Shown one piece after another: positions 1 through 9,812 of a DNA stretch of 64,000 bases; the stretch's first letter is position 1; every line of letters starts with the position of its first letter. Made by a program: the position numbers and the translations under genes. The notes beneath the pieces were generated by a model, which saw only the letters and a program-made list of their open reading frames with translations, was not told the DNA's origin and did no database searches. Source of the stretch: Natrialba magadii ATCC 43099. Its GTDB lineage: Archaea; Halobacteriota; Halobacteria; Halobacteriales; Natrialbaceae. The stretch is from positions 2,852,001 through 2,916,000 of the forward strand of contig NC_013922.1 of NCBI RefSeq assembly GCF_000025625.1. The letters are read 5' to 3'.

Positions 1-161
1 TCCTCCTCGTCGGCGTCGTCCTCCTGAATAACGATTCCGTGTTCGTTCAGCTCCTCCAAACGTTGTCCCCTGGCGAGCAGCGTAACGTTGTGTCCCACCT
101 CGTGGAGTCGTGCTGCTTTCAAACTGCCCAGCGGTCCCGCACCGAATACCAGAATGTTCAT
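1..161 (-). CDS. Ketopantoate reductase-like protein, N-terminus only (cut by window edge)
   Basis: The minus strand from an ATG at 161 reads MNILVFGAGPLGSLKAARLH and continues to the window edge, giving 53 residues. The opening beta strand followed by GAGPLGS is the Rossmann NAD(P)-binding signature of the ApbA/PanE 2-dehydropantoate 2-reductase family, and the following VGHNVTLLARGQRL matches the second strand and cofactor-discriminating region. Members reduce ketopantoate to pantoate or act on related 2-oxoacids. The catalytic C-terminal domain lies outside the window, so a role in coenzyme A synthesis versus a generic dehydrogenase cannot be decided. Confidence 0.7.
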   Translation of the reverse strand, partial: MNILVFGAGPLGSLKAARLHEVGHNVTLLARGQRLEELNEHGIVIQEDDADEE

Positions 162-842
162 TCTGATGACCCCCTCCCATCGCAGTACCGGTGCTCACCG
201 CAAGCCCCGTGAGGCTCGAGTTGACGAACGCGACGAAATCCGAGTTCGGTTGTGCCACCCATAGTGTACATAGCGTATCGCATTCGATATAGGCGCGGGA
301 GAGATATGAAATACGAGCGCCATCACCAAGCGATGGCTGTTTGTCCGTGTTCACAACCGATGTCTGTTTGTCTGTGTGCACAACCGATGTCGACCGCCTC
401 GCAATGAAGGCAGATAGCGAACGTCCTGATGGGCATCGTTGTCCACTCGTTCACCCACGAATTCGACATCAGTATCTCTCGCTGAGAGGCCTGTGAGACC
501 GATTGGACTCGAGTAGTGAGTCAGCGTCACGAGCAGACTCTCACTTGCTCGTCCCCGGGCCAAACCTGCCGTTGTTCCACTGCGGTCTGGGGAGGATAGC
601 AGAAAGCAGTACTCTGACGCTACAGTCGTAATTCCAGGTCGTTCGAGGTTGGTAACTGGCGAATAGTGGCTGGTCGCGCAACTGGATTTCAGAGAAGGTA
701 CTGAGTACAACTGGACGGATGAGTTTCAACGGGCGCTGTAGAGTCGATGAGTAATCACAATGGTATCGTACAGTCTGTCACTTTCTCAGACACAATTATA
801 CATCTAGATGATAACAATATGTGCCATTGATGATGGTCAGGT
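162..842. other. Intergenic region without a supported gene
   Basis: About 680 bases separate the cut gene from the Tat-signal gene. Short minus-strand reading frames here have no recognisable motif and I do not accept them. An AT-rich stretch just upstream of 843 (about 790-825) is the likely promoter of the next gene. A 26-bp tandem duplication is listed separately. Confidence 0.6.
338..389. repeat. Imperfect 26-bp tandem duplication
   Basis: The segment starting CTGTTTGT at 338 recurs at 364 with a few substitutions, both copies ending in CACAACCGATGT. It looks like slippage in noncoding DNA; no function is evident. Confidence 0.6.
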
Positions 843-3532
843 ATGGTCGAGTTGACCAATAGACGACAATTTTTGGCAGCGTCCGGAACAACAGCCATCG
901 GCCTCGGTGCCGGGTTTGGATTCACGAGCGGCACGGGTGGTGCCCAGGAAGATCCTGCTGAGGGGTTCGAACGCAGGATCCAGTGGGGTGGGATGGGCAG
1001 TGAAAACGCGACGCAGCGTGTCCGGGAGAACTCGGATTCTGGAAGTGGAACCTCACGCGCGGTGGGCCGACGGCGATTCAGGAGGCTCAGTTGACCGTCG
1101 TTTTCTCTGACGGCGAAACCCTGACTGTGCCCGGATTTTTCCCGGGTGGTGGAGGTGGTGCAATCCAGTTCGAGGTGACACGGCCAGGTGGTGGGACTGT
1201 CGAGAGTGCCTTCGTCGATTTCAACGGCGGTGGTCCAAATGCCCTGTTGACGATCAGCGAAGGCGATTGCATCGAAGATCCAGACCAGATTCCGGAGATA
1301 ACGGCGATGACCGACGTTGCGACCGATGTCAATGGCGGCGGGGCCACTCTCAACGGATCCCTGATGACTGTTGGTGATCCCTTCCCTGTCGAGGTCTTCT
1401 TCCAGTATCGGGTGGCTGGCGAGGCCGCCTGGGAACCCACCGGCGCGACGACGCTCACCGCACCCGGGCCGTTCAGCGTTACGATCGATGGGCTGGCCCT
1501 CGACACCACCTACGAGTACCGCGCCGTCGCGGTCGCGGCCGATGGAACCACTAGCACGGGTGCGATCATGCAGTTCACCAAGTCTGCTGAGCCGGTCATG
1601 GACCCGGTCGTCTTCACCGGCCCCGCGACCGAGATTAACGAGTCGACCGCGACGCTGAACGGCGAGCTCGTCGAACTCGGCGATTTCTCTCCGGTCAACG
1701 TCTTCTTCGAGTACCGCATCGTCGGTAACAACGACTGGCTCGAGACGGCTCCCCAGCCGTTCACCGCACCCGGACCGTTCAACGCCGAGGTAGACGTCGA
1801 ACCCGGGAACGACTACGAGTACCGCGCCGTCGCGGTTGCAGACGGGGTCCGGATCGAGGGACTGACACAGACGTTCACGAAGCCCCTGCTCCCACCGGAG
1901 GAGGAACTGCCGACCGTCGGCACCGAACCCGCCACGGAAGTCAACGAAGCGACCGCGACTGCAAACGGCGTTCTCGTCGATCCCGGAACGTTCGGCGAAG
2001 TGGAGGTGTTCTTCGAGTACCGCCTCGTGGGAGTCGAAGACTGGTCCGAGACGATACCGCCCGAGACGCTCACCGCACCCGGACCGTTCAGCGCCGAGAT
2101 ACCCGGGCTGACCGAGGGTCTCGAGTACGAGTACCGTGCGGTCGCGGTCGCGAACGACAGCGTCGTCGTCGGACCGATCCAGCGATTCGCGAAGGTCGAA
2201 CCGCCAGTCGATCCACCCGAGGAACCAGACGATCCACCGGTCGATCCACCCGAAGAACCAGACGATCCACCGGTCGACCCACCCGAAGAACCAGACGATC
2301 CACCGGTCGACCCACCCGAGGAGCCAGACGACCCACCGGTCGACCCACCCGAGGAACCAGACGACCCACCGGTCGACCCACCCGAGGAGCCAGACGATCC
2401 ACCGGTCGATCCACCCGAGGAACCAGACGACCCACCGGTCGACCCACCCGAGGAACCAGACGATCCACCGGTCGATCCACCCGAGGAACCAGACGACCCA
2501 CCGGTCGATCCACCCGAGGAGCCAGACGATCCACCGGTCGACCCACCCGAAGAACCAGACGATCCACCGGTCGACCCACCCGAAGAACCAGACGATCCAC
2601 CGGTCGATCCACCCGAGGAACCAGACGACCCACCGGTCGACCCACCCGAAGAACCAGACGATCCACCGGTCGACCCACCCGAGGAACCACCCTTCGAACC
2701 ACCGATCCAGCCACCGATCGAACCACCCTTCGAACCTCCAGTCACCCCACCGTTCGACCCACCTGAGACGATCCCGATCGAACCGCCAATCGTCGTCGAC
2801 CTGCCGACGGTCGGTACCGAACCGGCGACCGACGTGAACGAGTTTAGCGCCACGTTGAACGCCACTGTCACCGATCTCGGGCAGTTCCCCACCGTCACCG
2901 CCGGCTTCGAGTACCGCGCTGTCGGAATTGACACCTGGCTCACGACGGACACCGTCTCACTCGAGGAACCCGGGTCGATCAGCATCGAAGTCACGAATCT
3001 CGAACAGGGCGTTCAGTACGAGTTCCGCCCTGTCATCATCACCGATGCAATCACCATCAGGGGCGACCTCGAGACGTTCGTCAAGGACGAACCCGACATA
3101 GTCCTGCCGGCCATCGGCACCGATCCCGCGACGAATGTCAACGAGTCCTCGGCAACACTCAACGCGACACTCGAGACACTCGGTGATTTCGCGACCGTTG
3201 ACACCTCGTTCCAGTATCGCGTCGCCGGTACCGAAACATGGCTCGAGACCGACGTGATCTCACGGACTGAACCAGGCTCGTTCGCCGCCGATATCGACGG
3301 ACTGGAGTTTGGGATTCGGTACGAATTCCGTGCAGTCGTCGAGGTAGACAACCTGTTGATTGTCGGTGAGATCCAGTCGTTCACCAAGGGTCTACCTGAG
3401 CCAATTCCTGCCCCAAAACCGCTGCCGGTCCCTAGTATCGAACCGACACCGGTGATGCTTCCAGCACCGGTCGAGATTCGAAAGCCCCCGAAACGAAAGC
3501 GAGAGACGAAGCGGAAACCACAGACGAAGTGA
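843..3532 (+). pseudogene. Tat-exported fibronectin-like repeat protein, split by a frameshift
   Basis: The ATG at 843 opens a twin-arginine signal peptide (TNRRQFLAASG, then a hydrophobic stretch ending near AQE), but this frame stops at 1094. The mature part is in another frame: reading back from 1091, sensible sequence (CPGELGFWKWNLTRGGPTAI) extends upstream to about 1019. One indel between roughly 1003 and 1020 therefore separates signal peptide and body. The body has an N-terminal domain, three fibronectin-III-like repeats of about 93 residues (each with an F-x-YR and a YEYRAVAV motif), a proline/acidic spacer, two more such repeats, and a lysine/arginine-rich tail. It would be a surface or secreted protein. 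Either a real pseudogene, phase variation or a sequencing error explains the split; TTG at 1091 would give a product without export signal. Confidence 0.8.
2206..2690 (+). repeat. 33-bp coding tandem repeat, about 15 units
   Basis: Each unit encodes the eleven residues VDPPEEPDDPP. Units differ only by synonymous third-position changes (gag/gaa, gat/gac), so the array is under coding selection or recently homogenised. It forms a stiff, acidic polyproline-like spacer between fibronectin-like domains three and four. Confidence 0.95.
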
Positions 3533-3570
3533 ACCACACATCCAACTGGGTGTAGTGAGTCCGCTGTGTC

Positions 3571-3596
3571 GGTGGGTTAAGCCCGTTCCACCCACC
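3571..3596. terminator. Hairpin between convergent genes
   Basis: GGTGGGT (3571-3577) pairs with ACCCACC (3590-3596) across a 12-base loop, between the 3' ends of the repeat protein and geranylgeranyl reductase genes. There is no clear T-run, so a terminator role is inferred from position only. Confidence 0.4.
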
Positions 3597-3640
3597 TCGT
3601 TTGCGGAAAGCATGCCTCGTCGGTGTCATCGTCGTGTCGG

Positions 3641-5056
3641 TCAGTACTTTGGATCAGCGCCGGTCGCCTCGTAGACCGCCTCCATCACGTCGTCACGTCG
3701 CTGTTGCCAGTGCTCGAGTGCGGCGGGATGGTCGGGATAGTGGTCGTAGAGTTCGAGCAGGTCGTCGGCGCGGCGTTTAGTCTGGAACAGCGTCCAGATG
3801 GTGCCCCAGTGACCGCGACTGTTGAGCAGGCTCTCGAACGCGAGCTTCGGGCCGACGCTGGTGCTGCCCTCGTAAAGGGCCTCGGCGAGTTTCTCGCCGG
3901 GCATCGCGGCGAGCAGCCCCATCAGGTCGTCGACGTCGATGGCCGTCGAGAGAATGTTGTAGACGTCCAGTGCAGCGTAGCGAGCGCCGAAATGGTCCAT
4001 CACGCGTTCGTTGTACTCCCAGAGGGCTTTCTCGCTGACGTCGCCCGTCTCGAGTCCCTCGATAGCCTGTTCGGCAGCGTATTTGCCGGCGTAGGCTGCA
4101 CCAGCGATGCCGCCGCCGGTGGTGGGGTTAACGTGGCCTGCGGCGTCGCCAACGGCCATGTAGCCGGGGTGGACGGCCGAGTCGTACGGCCGGCGAGTCG
4201 GCAATGCAGCGCCGAGTTTGTCGTCGACCTCGGCACCGTCGAACTCGGCACGGTTCTCGAGGTCGTGTTTGAGGTCGTCGACGAGTTTCATCGGCTCTTC
4301 GGTCATCTGGAAGCCGAGGCCGGCGTTGATTTCGGTTTCCGTGCGCGGGAAGTACCAGAGGTAGCCCGCAGCGCGTTCGGTCGGCTTGAACACGAGCGCG
4401 TCCGACCACTCTACTGGCTCCTCGACGTGGACGACCTCGCGGTAGGCCGAACAGAAATGTGAGTAGTTGACGTTGGTGTCGAACGTCGAGGTCGAGAAGT
4501 CGACGTTGTCCTGCAACACCGAGAGCGCGCCCGCGGCGTCGATGACGATGTCGGCCTCGTAGGTGAGCGGTTGGCCCTTCCGGATCGCCTCGACACCGGT
4601 GACGCGGCCGTCGTCGGCTTCCTGCGTGACGTTCTGGACGACAGTATCGTAGTGGAAGTCAGCGCCTGCCTCCGCCGCTCCCTCGATAATGCGTCGGCCA
4701 TACTCCCAGCGGTCGATGACGGCGAGTTCGCCGGGAACCGGGATTTCGAGGACGGTATCCTCCTGTGGAATCTCGAAGCGGCCGTGATCGACGCCGGTGT
4801 TGGTAAACGCGGGTTCGAGTTTGGACTTCGGAATCGCGTCGGGGAACGCGTCGGCTCCCTTCAGGGCGTCACCGCAGGCGATGTGGCCCGCCTCCTCCTC
4901 GGTTTTGCGCTCGAGGACGACAACCTCATAGCCCGCCTGCGCAATCGTCGCCGCCGCGTAACAACCCGACGTCCCCGCGCCGACGACGACCACGTCGGGT
5001 GATCGGGTTTCGGCCTCGGGCGTCGACCCGGCAGCCGACTGTTCCTGTGTGCTCAT
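3641..5056 (-). CDS. Geranylgeranyl reductase family protein (archaeal lipid saturation)
   Basis: This is a 471-residue flavoprotein. A dinucleotide-binding motif VVVGAGTSGCYAAA sits near residues 23-36 and the second FAD motif GDAAGHVNPTTGGGI near residues 302-316, the pattern of the digeranylgeranylglycerophospholipid reductase family. These enzymes reduce the geranylgeranyl double bonds of archaeal membrane lipids or quinone side chains, using FADH2; ferredoxin can be the electron donor in archaea. A 2Fe-2S ferredoxin gene is divergently transcribed next door, which fits but does not prove a partnership. The N-terminal 20 residues are low-complexity and may be an extension. Which isoprenoid it reduces is not visible. 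Confidence 0.85.
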   Translation of the reverse strand: MSTQEQSAAGSTPEAETRSPDVVVVGAGTSGCYAAATIAQAGYEVVVLERKTEEEAGHIACGDALKGADAFPDAIPKSKLEPAFTNTGVDHGRFEIPQEDTVLEIPVPGELAVIDRWEYGRRIIEGAAEAGADFHYDTVVQNVTQEADDGRVTGVEAIRKGQPLTYEADIVIDAAGALSVLQDNVDFSTSTFDTNVNYSHFCSAYREVVHVEEPVEWSDALVFKPTERAAGYLWYFPRTETEINAGLGFQMTEEPMKLVDDLKHDLENRAEFDGAEVDDKLGAALPTRRPYDSAVHPGYMAVGDAAGHVNPTTGGGIAGAAYAGKYAAEQAIEGLETGDVSEKALWEYNERVMDHFGARYAALDVYNILSTAIDVDDLMGLLAAMPGEKLAEALYEGSTSVGPKLAFESLLNSRGHWGTIWTLFQTKRRADDLLELYDHYPDHPAALEHWQQRRDDVMEAVYEATGADPKY

Positions 5057-5270
5057 ACCAACAGTGTGGACACCGTGGTAAGAAAACGTTTTATGGTCAC
5101 TTCGTCCTCATCGGGAGGACAGAACGGACGCGGGCGACGCGCTATCCTCGCGAACTGCCACAGATCGGAGTGGTTCACTCCGGGACACGTTCTCAGGCGT
5201 GAGTTTCGTCCTATCCTCGAGGACAGATGTGTAATAAAGAGTTTTAGTGTCGTTCTTCGTAGCACCCCGT

Positions 5271-5618
5271 ATGACCGAATACACGATCGAGTTCGTCGGC
5301 ACGGGCGAGACGATCACCTGCTCGGACAAGGAGACCATCCTGAGCCGCTGTCTCGAGGAGGGCATCGCCCAGGAGTACTCCTGCCGTGTTGGCATGTGTC
5401 TGGCCTGCTCGGCCGAAATCATCGAGGGTGAGGTCACTCAGCCAGCGGCCCGTGGGTTCACCGAGGAGGAGGCAGAAGCCTACGCCCTGACCTGCATGGC
5501 GCGCCCGCAGTCGGACCTCAAACTCGAGCGCGGCAAGTACCCGCCGAGCATCGAATCGGATCTCGAGGCGGGCGAGGCCGGGAACGCAGGCGGCGACACT
5601 GCGGCAGCCGACGACTGA
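5271..5618 (+). CDS. [2Fe-2S] ferredoxin
   Basis: A 115-residue protein starting MTEYTIEFVG, chosen over a longer frame because this start gives the normal beta-grasp N-terminus. Cluster ligands follow the plant-type pattern: C38-x4-C43-x2-C46 and C75. It is a soluble low-potential electron carrier. It is shorter than the ~129-residue halophilic ferredoxins that carry an acidic N-terminal insertion; here the acidic, alanine-rich part is at the C-terminus instead. It is divergent from the geranylgeranyl reductase gene, sharing about 210 bases of promoter region. The electron partner is unknown. Confidence 0.9.
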   Translation: MTEYTIEFVGTGETITCSDKETILSRCLEEGIAQEYSCRVGMCLACSAEIIEGEVTQPAARGFTEEEAEAYALTCMARPQSDLKLERGKYPPSIESDLEAGEAGNAGGDTAAADD

Positions 5619-5900
5619 GTCTGGGAGTTTGATTTTGACGCGGCGCTGTACGCGGATTAGCGTGAGCAGTGCAACCATGGACCAGCGAGAGCACTGCAAT
5701 TACTGCCGGGCGTGACCAGCAACGCAGCGAACAACTCGAGTTGCGATGCCAGGACGCGACAGTAGAAGCGGGATGACGAACAGCGCCGCCAGTAGATCGG
5801 TGTACAGCGAGAAACAGCAGATTCCGAGCAAACGGGGGGTCCGTGACTAGTTCACAACTGCAGCTATCGCCCGCAGACCACACGACGGACGCCGACTCGA

Positions 5901-7046
5901 TCAGTCGACGAAGTCGATGTCGTCGGCGTCCATCTCGGGCTGGACCGTCTCACCCTCCGGGCGTCCGTAGATCTGTGGCGACTGGACACCGGTGACGACG
6001 ATCATCGTGCGCATGCTGCCCTCGAGTGTCTCGTCGATCGAGGTCCCCCAGATGATGCGCGCGTCGGGGTCGATCCGGTCGTAGATCTCTTCGACGACGC
6101 CCTCGGCTTCCTCGATGGACATGTCGTTGCCACCGGTGACGTTGACCAGTGCGGAGCTGGCACCGGAGATGTCGACGTCGAGCAGGGGCGATCGCAGGGC
6201 GGTCTTGACCGAGTCCTCGGCCTTCGCTTCGGAGTCGGACTCGCCGAGTCCGATCATCGCGACACCGCCGCGTTCCATCACGGTACGAACGTCTGCGAAG
6301 TCCAGGTTGACGAGACCGGGCTTCGTGATGAGTTCGGTAATGCCCTTCACCGAGCGCATCAGCACTTCGTCGCTGACTTTGAACGCCTGGCGGACGGGGA
6401 GCTTGCCGACGGAGTCGAGCAGCCGGTCGTTCGGGACGACGATGACGGTGTCAGAAACGTCGCGCAGGCGCTCGAGTCCCGCCTCGGCGTTGGTTCGGCG
6501 AACCTCTCCCTCCGCGGTGAACGGCGTCGTCACGATCGAAATCGTCAGCGCGCCCGACTCGCGGGCCGCCTTCGCGACGACGGGTGCCGAGCCGGTGCCG
6601 GTACCGCCACCGAGTCCGGCGGTGACGAAGACCATGTCCGAACCGTCGATGGCGTCGTAGATATCCTGCTGGCTCTCGAGTGCGGCTTCCTCGCCGACCT
6701 GGGGGAGCGAGCCCGCGCCGCGCCCGCCAGTCTTCTCCTCGCCCATGAGGATCTTGGTGTCGGCCTCGATTTCCACGAGGTGCTGGACGTCGGTGTTCGC
6801 GGCGACGAGCTTTGCACCGTGGATACCTTCCTCGTGCATCCGGTTGATGGTGTTCCCGCCGGCACCGCCGCAGCCGACGACGGTGATGTCGGTCTGGAGG
6901 TCCTGCAGAACGTCCTCCAGTTCGTCGTCTGTCATCGTCCCGGTTTGTCTACTCTCTGACCCGTCTGCCGACTGACCGTCCGCGGGGGCGTCGGTCGGCT
7001 CCCCCTCCTCGGCCTCGTCGATGGCGTCGTCGATGAGTGAGTCCAT
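5901..7046 (-). CDS. ftsZ1: Cell division protein FtsZ1
   Basis: A 381-residue tubulin/FtsZ GTPase. An acidic N-terminal tail (about 50 residues) precedes the nucleotide-binding start [17 protein letters not shown]; the tubulin signature [10 protein letters not shown] is at residues 146-155, and the T7-type loop NLDFADV follows in the C-terminal half. It polymerises at mid-cell and recruits the division machinery. In haloarchaea two paralogues act together, FtsZ1 mainly organising the ring and FtsZ2 driving constriction. The beginning [14 protein letters not shown] and the [13 protein letters not shown] linker match FtsZ1 rather than FtsZ2, whose N-terminus differs. It is the last gene of a minus-strand run with dtdA upstream, but 158 bases separate them, so it probably has its own promoter. 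Confidence 0.93.
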   Translation of the reverse strand: MDSLIDDAIDEAEEGEPTDAPADGQSADGSESRQTGTMTDDELEDVLQDLQTDITVVGCGGAGGNTINRMHEEGIHGAKLVAANTDVQHLVEIEADTKILMGEEKTGGRGAGSLPQVGEEAALESQQDIYDAIDGSDMVFVTAGLGGGTGTGSAPVVAKAARESGALTISIVTTPFTAEGEVRRTNAEAGLERLRDVSDTVIVVPNDRLLDSVGKLPVRQAFKVSDEVLMRSVKGITELITKPGLVNLDFADVRTVMERGGVAMIGLGESDSEAKAEDSVKTALRSPLLDVDISGASSALVNVTGGNDMSIEEAEGVVEEIYDRIDPDARIIWGTSIDETLEGSMRTMIVVTGVQSPQIYGRPEGETVQPEMDADDIDFVD

Positions 7047-7204
7047 TCTTGGCCCCTTCTAAACGATGGAGCATAATTACCTTTCCCCTACACGTCAGCC
7101 ACCTGGCTGACATGTTACTGAAATATTACCTGTCGGCCCCCGATTGTGTGACAACCAGCAACCACGAACGGGTAATTACTGCTTACGCTCAGCTCCCAAA
7201 CCAC

Positions 7205-8665
7205 TCAGATTTCGAACCGATCGATCTGGCGGCGCTCCACGCGGTCGGGCGCGATCTCCTCTCCGTCGACCGTCACCGGTTCGCCGCTCGCGAGCGCGCC
7301 GAACTTCGGCCCCTCCGGGACGCCCGCTTTCTGGGCGAGCGCGGGGTCGAACGCTGTTTTCTCGGCGACGACTGCGTTCACGACTGTGTCCACGTTCGCG
7401 TCTGCGTCCGCATCCATGTCCGTTTCCGCACCCGTGTCTGCGCCCGCATCCGCCTCTCCTGCGATCTTCTCCGATGTCTCGACCGTGACCGTCTCGTACG
7501 CTGACTCGAGTACCCCCGCCAGTTCCTCGACGAGTTCGAGCCGCGTCGCTCCCTCCGGCAGCGCGAACTGGGTGCCGACGCGGCTGCCACCGTTTTCAGT
7601 CGTGAACGCGACGCTGTGGGCCTCGACGATGGTTCGGACGCGCTCGGGGTCGACTCCCTCCGCGGTGTCGATCAGGTCGCCCGGCAGGTCGACGACGGTG
7701 AACGACGGCTCTCGGTGCTCGCCGAAGCGGATACCCTCCTCGACCGTCCCCAGATCTGATTCAACGGCGTCGATGAGGTCGAACGGCCGGTCGCCGACCT
7801 CTCGAAGCCACGTCTCGCTGACCACACGATGGCCCGCCTCTTCCAGAGTGGACTCGAGTACCGGCCACTCGCCGTCGAGCAGTGCGACGTCTGTGCGGCT
7901 GGCTTCGAAGGCGGCGTCGATGACTTCTCGGTGGGCCGTCGGATGGCCCATGGACTCGAGTGCCCAGTCGGCTGCGATGTGGCCCACGGCCCAGGGCGTT
8001 TCGCGGACGACGCGCTCGAAGCGCGGCGCGTAGTGGTTGCCGCCGAAGCCGACGAGTTGCCGGTCACGATGGGGCGCGACGTCGTTGCGAGCGAGTTCGA
8101 GAATTCCACGGGCGACGGCGCGCGCACCGTCGGGGTCGTCCCACTGTTCGTCGTCGCTGCCGAGTTCGGCGAACAGCGACGGACAGCCAACGTCGGTCGG
8201 GCCGTGGTGGGTGCACTCCATTCCAACGTCGTACTCCTCGGGCGCGAACTCGTCGAACGCCGCGAGCAGTTCCGCGAGCGCGTTCGGACAGGCTTCGGCG
8301 ACGGTATCGTCGTCGCCGCCGTACTCGGCCGGGCCGAAGTTCCCCGTGAAGTGGCCGGTCAACAGCGCGCCCGTGTCGCCGGAGTGGCGGGAGGCGAAGA
8401 CGAGCAGGTCCGGGTCACAGTCGAACGCATCGGCGGGGGACTCGAGTTCGATGTGCAGCGTGTCGAAGGATCGGAGTTCGATGTCGCCGTAATCGTCGAG
8501 GGTGTCGAGAGTGTCAAGGGTGTAGTAGGTGCCGCCGCCGTCGGCGTCGGGACGGTCCTCGTCCCGGTGTTCCGTCCAGTCTGCGAGGTCGCGAAGCTGA
8601 TCGCAGATGTGTACCGACGCCCGATCGGCGCGGCTTTCGACGATCGCAACGTCCGTCTCGGTCAT
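7205..8665 (-). CDS. dtdA: D-aminoacyl-tRNA deacylase, archaeal type
   Basis: A 486-residue member of the archaeal/plant DtdA (DTD2, GEK1) family, which hydrolyses D-amino acids wrongly attached to tRNA. Family signatures are the zinc-associated HHGPTDVGCPSLFAELGS block near residue 153 and GFGGNHYAPRF near residue 206. It also carries an extra low-complexity acidic/alanine stretch (about residues 405-430, Asp-Ala-Asp repeats) inserted before the C-terminal segment, and a repeated TLDTLDTLDD near residue 50. These inserts are not part of the family core. It is monocistronic or loosely linked to ftsZ1 downstream. Confidence 0.92.
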   Translation of the reverse strand: MTETDVAIVESRADRASVHICDQLRDLADWTEHRDEDRPDADGGGTYYTLDTLDTLDDYGDIELRSFDTLHIELESPADAFDCDPDLLVFASRHSGDTGALLTGHFTGNFGPAEYGGDDDTVAEACPNALAELLAAFDEFAPEEYDVGMECTHHGPTDVGCPSLFAELGSDDEQWDDPDGARAVARGILELARNDVAPHRDRQLVGFGGNHYAPRFERVVRETPWAVGHIAADWALESMGHPTAHREVIDAAFEASRTDVALLDGEWPVLESTLEEAGHRVVSETWLREVGDRPFDLIDAVESDLGTVEEGIRFGEHREPSFTVVDLPGDLIDTAEGVDPERVRTIVEAHSVAFTTENGGSRVGTQFALPEGATRLELVEELAGVLESAYETVTVETSEKIAGEADAGADTGAETDMDADADANVDTVVNAVVAEKTAFDPALAQKAGVPEGPKFGALASGEPVTVDGEEIAPDRVERRQIDRFEI

Positions 8666-8739
8666 ATCTGTGCTGGTGTGCTGGGTGTCGTTAATGCTGT
8701 CGAACAGCGATCACCAGAACAGTGCCCGCTTTCGGCCGG

Positions 8740-9702
8740 CTACGGCAACAGGAGGTAGATGAATCCCACGTAGCCCGCGAGCAGTAGCGCACCGTCGAGC
8801 CGGCTCAGCCGCCGGCCGTGAGCCATTAGGCCGACCAACAGCAGGGTGAATCCGAGCAGGTAGGGGAATTCGAATCGGATCGTTCCCGGCGAAATTTCGA
8901 TCGGCGTGATGACGGCGACGATCCCGAGGACGGCGAGGATGTTGTAGATGTTCGAGCCGACGACGTTGCCGACGGCGAAGCCGGTTTCGTCGCGGATTGC
9001 GCCGACGGCGGAGGCCGCGAGTTCGGGCAGCGAGGTGCCAAGTGCCAGTACCGTCAGTCCGATGAAGAGGTCGGAAAAGCCAAGCGCCTCGAGGAGGTCG
9101 GTGCCGCCGGAGATGAGCCAGCGCGAGCCAAGGACGAGCGCGAGGAGGCCAGCGAGAACGAGGCCGATGTCTCGGAGAGAAACGCCGTCACGGCTGTCCG
9201 CATCAGTTTCTGGAGTGTCATCCAGCGGCAGCGAGTCCGCGCTGGCTGCATACAGCAGGTAGCCGGTGAAGACGAAGAGCACGAGGAGGAACACGACGCC
9301 CTCGAGCCGTCCGAGCGTGCCGTCGACGCCGAGGACGACGAGCAAGACCGCGGCGAGCACCATCGTCGGAACGTGTCGGCGCATGACGAGCCCACCGACC
9401 GGGAGCGGGCGGATAAGCGCCGCGACGCCGAGCACGAGGCCGATGTTCGCGATGTTCGAGCCGAGGACCGCGCCAAGTCCGACGTCCGTCGAGACGTCGA
9501 GCGCGCCGATCGTCGCGACGAACAGTTCCGGTGCGGTCGTCGCGAACGCGATCACCGTGACGCCGACGGTTGCCGCACGGAGCCCGATTCCAAGGGCGAG
9601 CCGGCCGGCTCCGGCCACGAGGAGTTCAGCACCAGCATAGAGGGCGACGACGCCGGCAACGAGGAGGAGGGCAGCAAATCCGAGTCCGAAGTCGGCGGCC
9701 AT
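8740..9702 (-). CDS. Sodium/calcium exchanger family membrane protein
   Basis: About 320 residues with roughly ten hydrophobic segments in two homologous halves. Each half holds a CaCA alpha-repeat: GVTVIAFATTAPELFVATIGA-like sequence near residues 47-67 and GLTVLALGTSLPELAAS near 214-231, with the acidic PE residues that bind cations. It resembles YrbG/CaxA-type antiporters that exchange Ca2+ for Na+ or H+ across the cytoplasmic membrane. I chose the ATG at 9702 (MAADFGLGF), because an upstream in-frame extension to 9762 runs into an inverted repeat shared with 13.95 kb and adds no sensible protein sequence. Confidence 0.85.
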   Translation of the reverse strand: MAADFGLGFAALLLVAGVVALYAGAELLVAGAGRLALGIGLRAATVGVTVIAFATTAPELFVATIGALDVSTDVGLGAVLGSNIANIGLVLGVAALIRPLPVGGLVMRRHVPTMVLAAVLLVVLGVDGTLGRLEGVVFLLVLFVFTGYLLYAASADSLPLDDTPETDADSRDGVSLRDIGLVLAGLLALVLGSRWLISGGTDLLEALGFSDLFIGLTVLALGTSLPELAASAVGAIRDETGFAVGNVVGSNIYNILAVLGIVAVITPIEISPGTIRFEFPYLLGFTLLLVGLMAHGRRLSRLDGALLLAGYVGFIYLLLP

Positions 9703-9721
9703 ACACGTCGATACTCGGAAT

Positions 9722-9763
9722 CGTCGTATAACAGTTGTTGTAAATACGATTTCTTTATTCACG
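9722..9763. repeat. Left inverted repeat bounding the RAMP cassette
   Basis: The sequence CGTCGTATAACAGTTGTTGT at 9722 and the following TAAATACGATTTCTTTATTCAC recur in inverted orientation at 13937-13977, with a core of about 30 positions holding one mismatch and one indel. It lies in the promoter region of the exchanger gene and just downstream of the last gene of the RAMP operon. CGGAA precedes it at 9716-9720 and follows the right copy at 13978-13982. Confidence 0.75.
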
Positions 9764-9812
9764 GAACCGAGTGATGTTTAGTTGCCGATTCGCCTGTCAT
9801 CGTCCGGTTCTC

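Noticed and set aside
2206-2690. Possible CRISPR array (33-bp repeats)
   Set aside because: Units are contiguous without spacers and translate into VDPPEEPDDPP in a long open frame.
1813-2994. Long minus-strand frame of Gly/Ser repeats
   Set aside because: It is the antisense of the proline-rich repeat and fibronectin-like domains, with no independent motif.
9703-9762. Extended N-terminus of the exchanger (MNKEIVFTTTVIRRFRVSTC)
   Set aside because: It is encoded by the inverted repeat and is not membrane-protein-like; ATG 9702 gives the family start.
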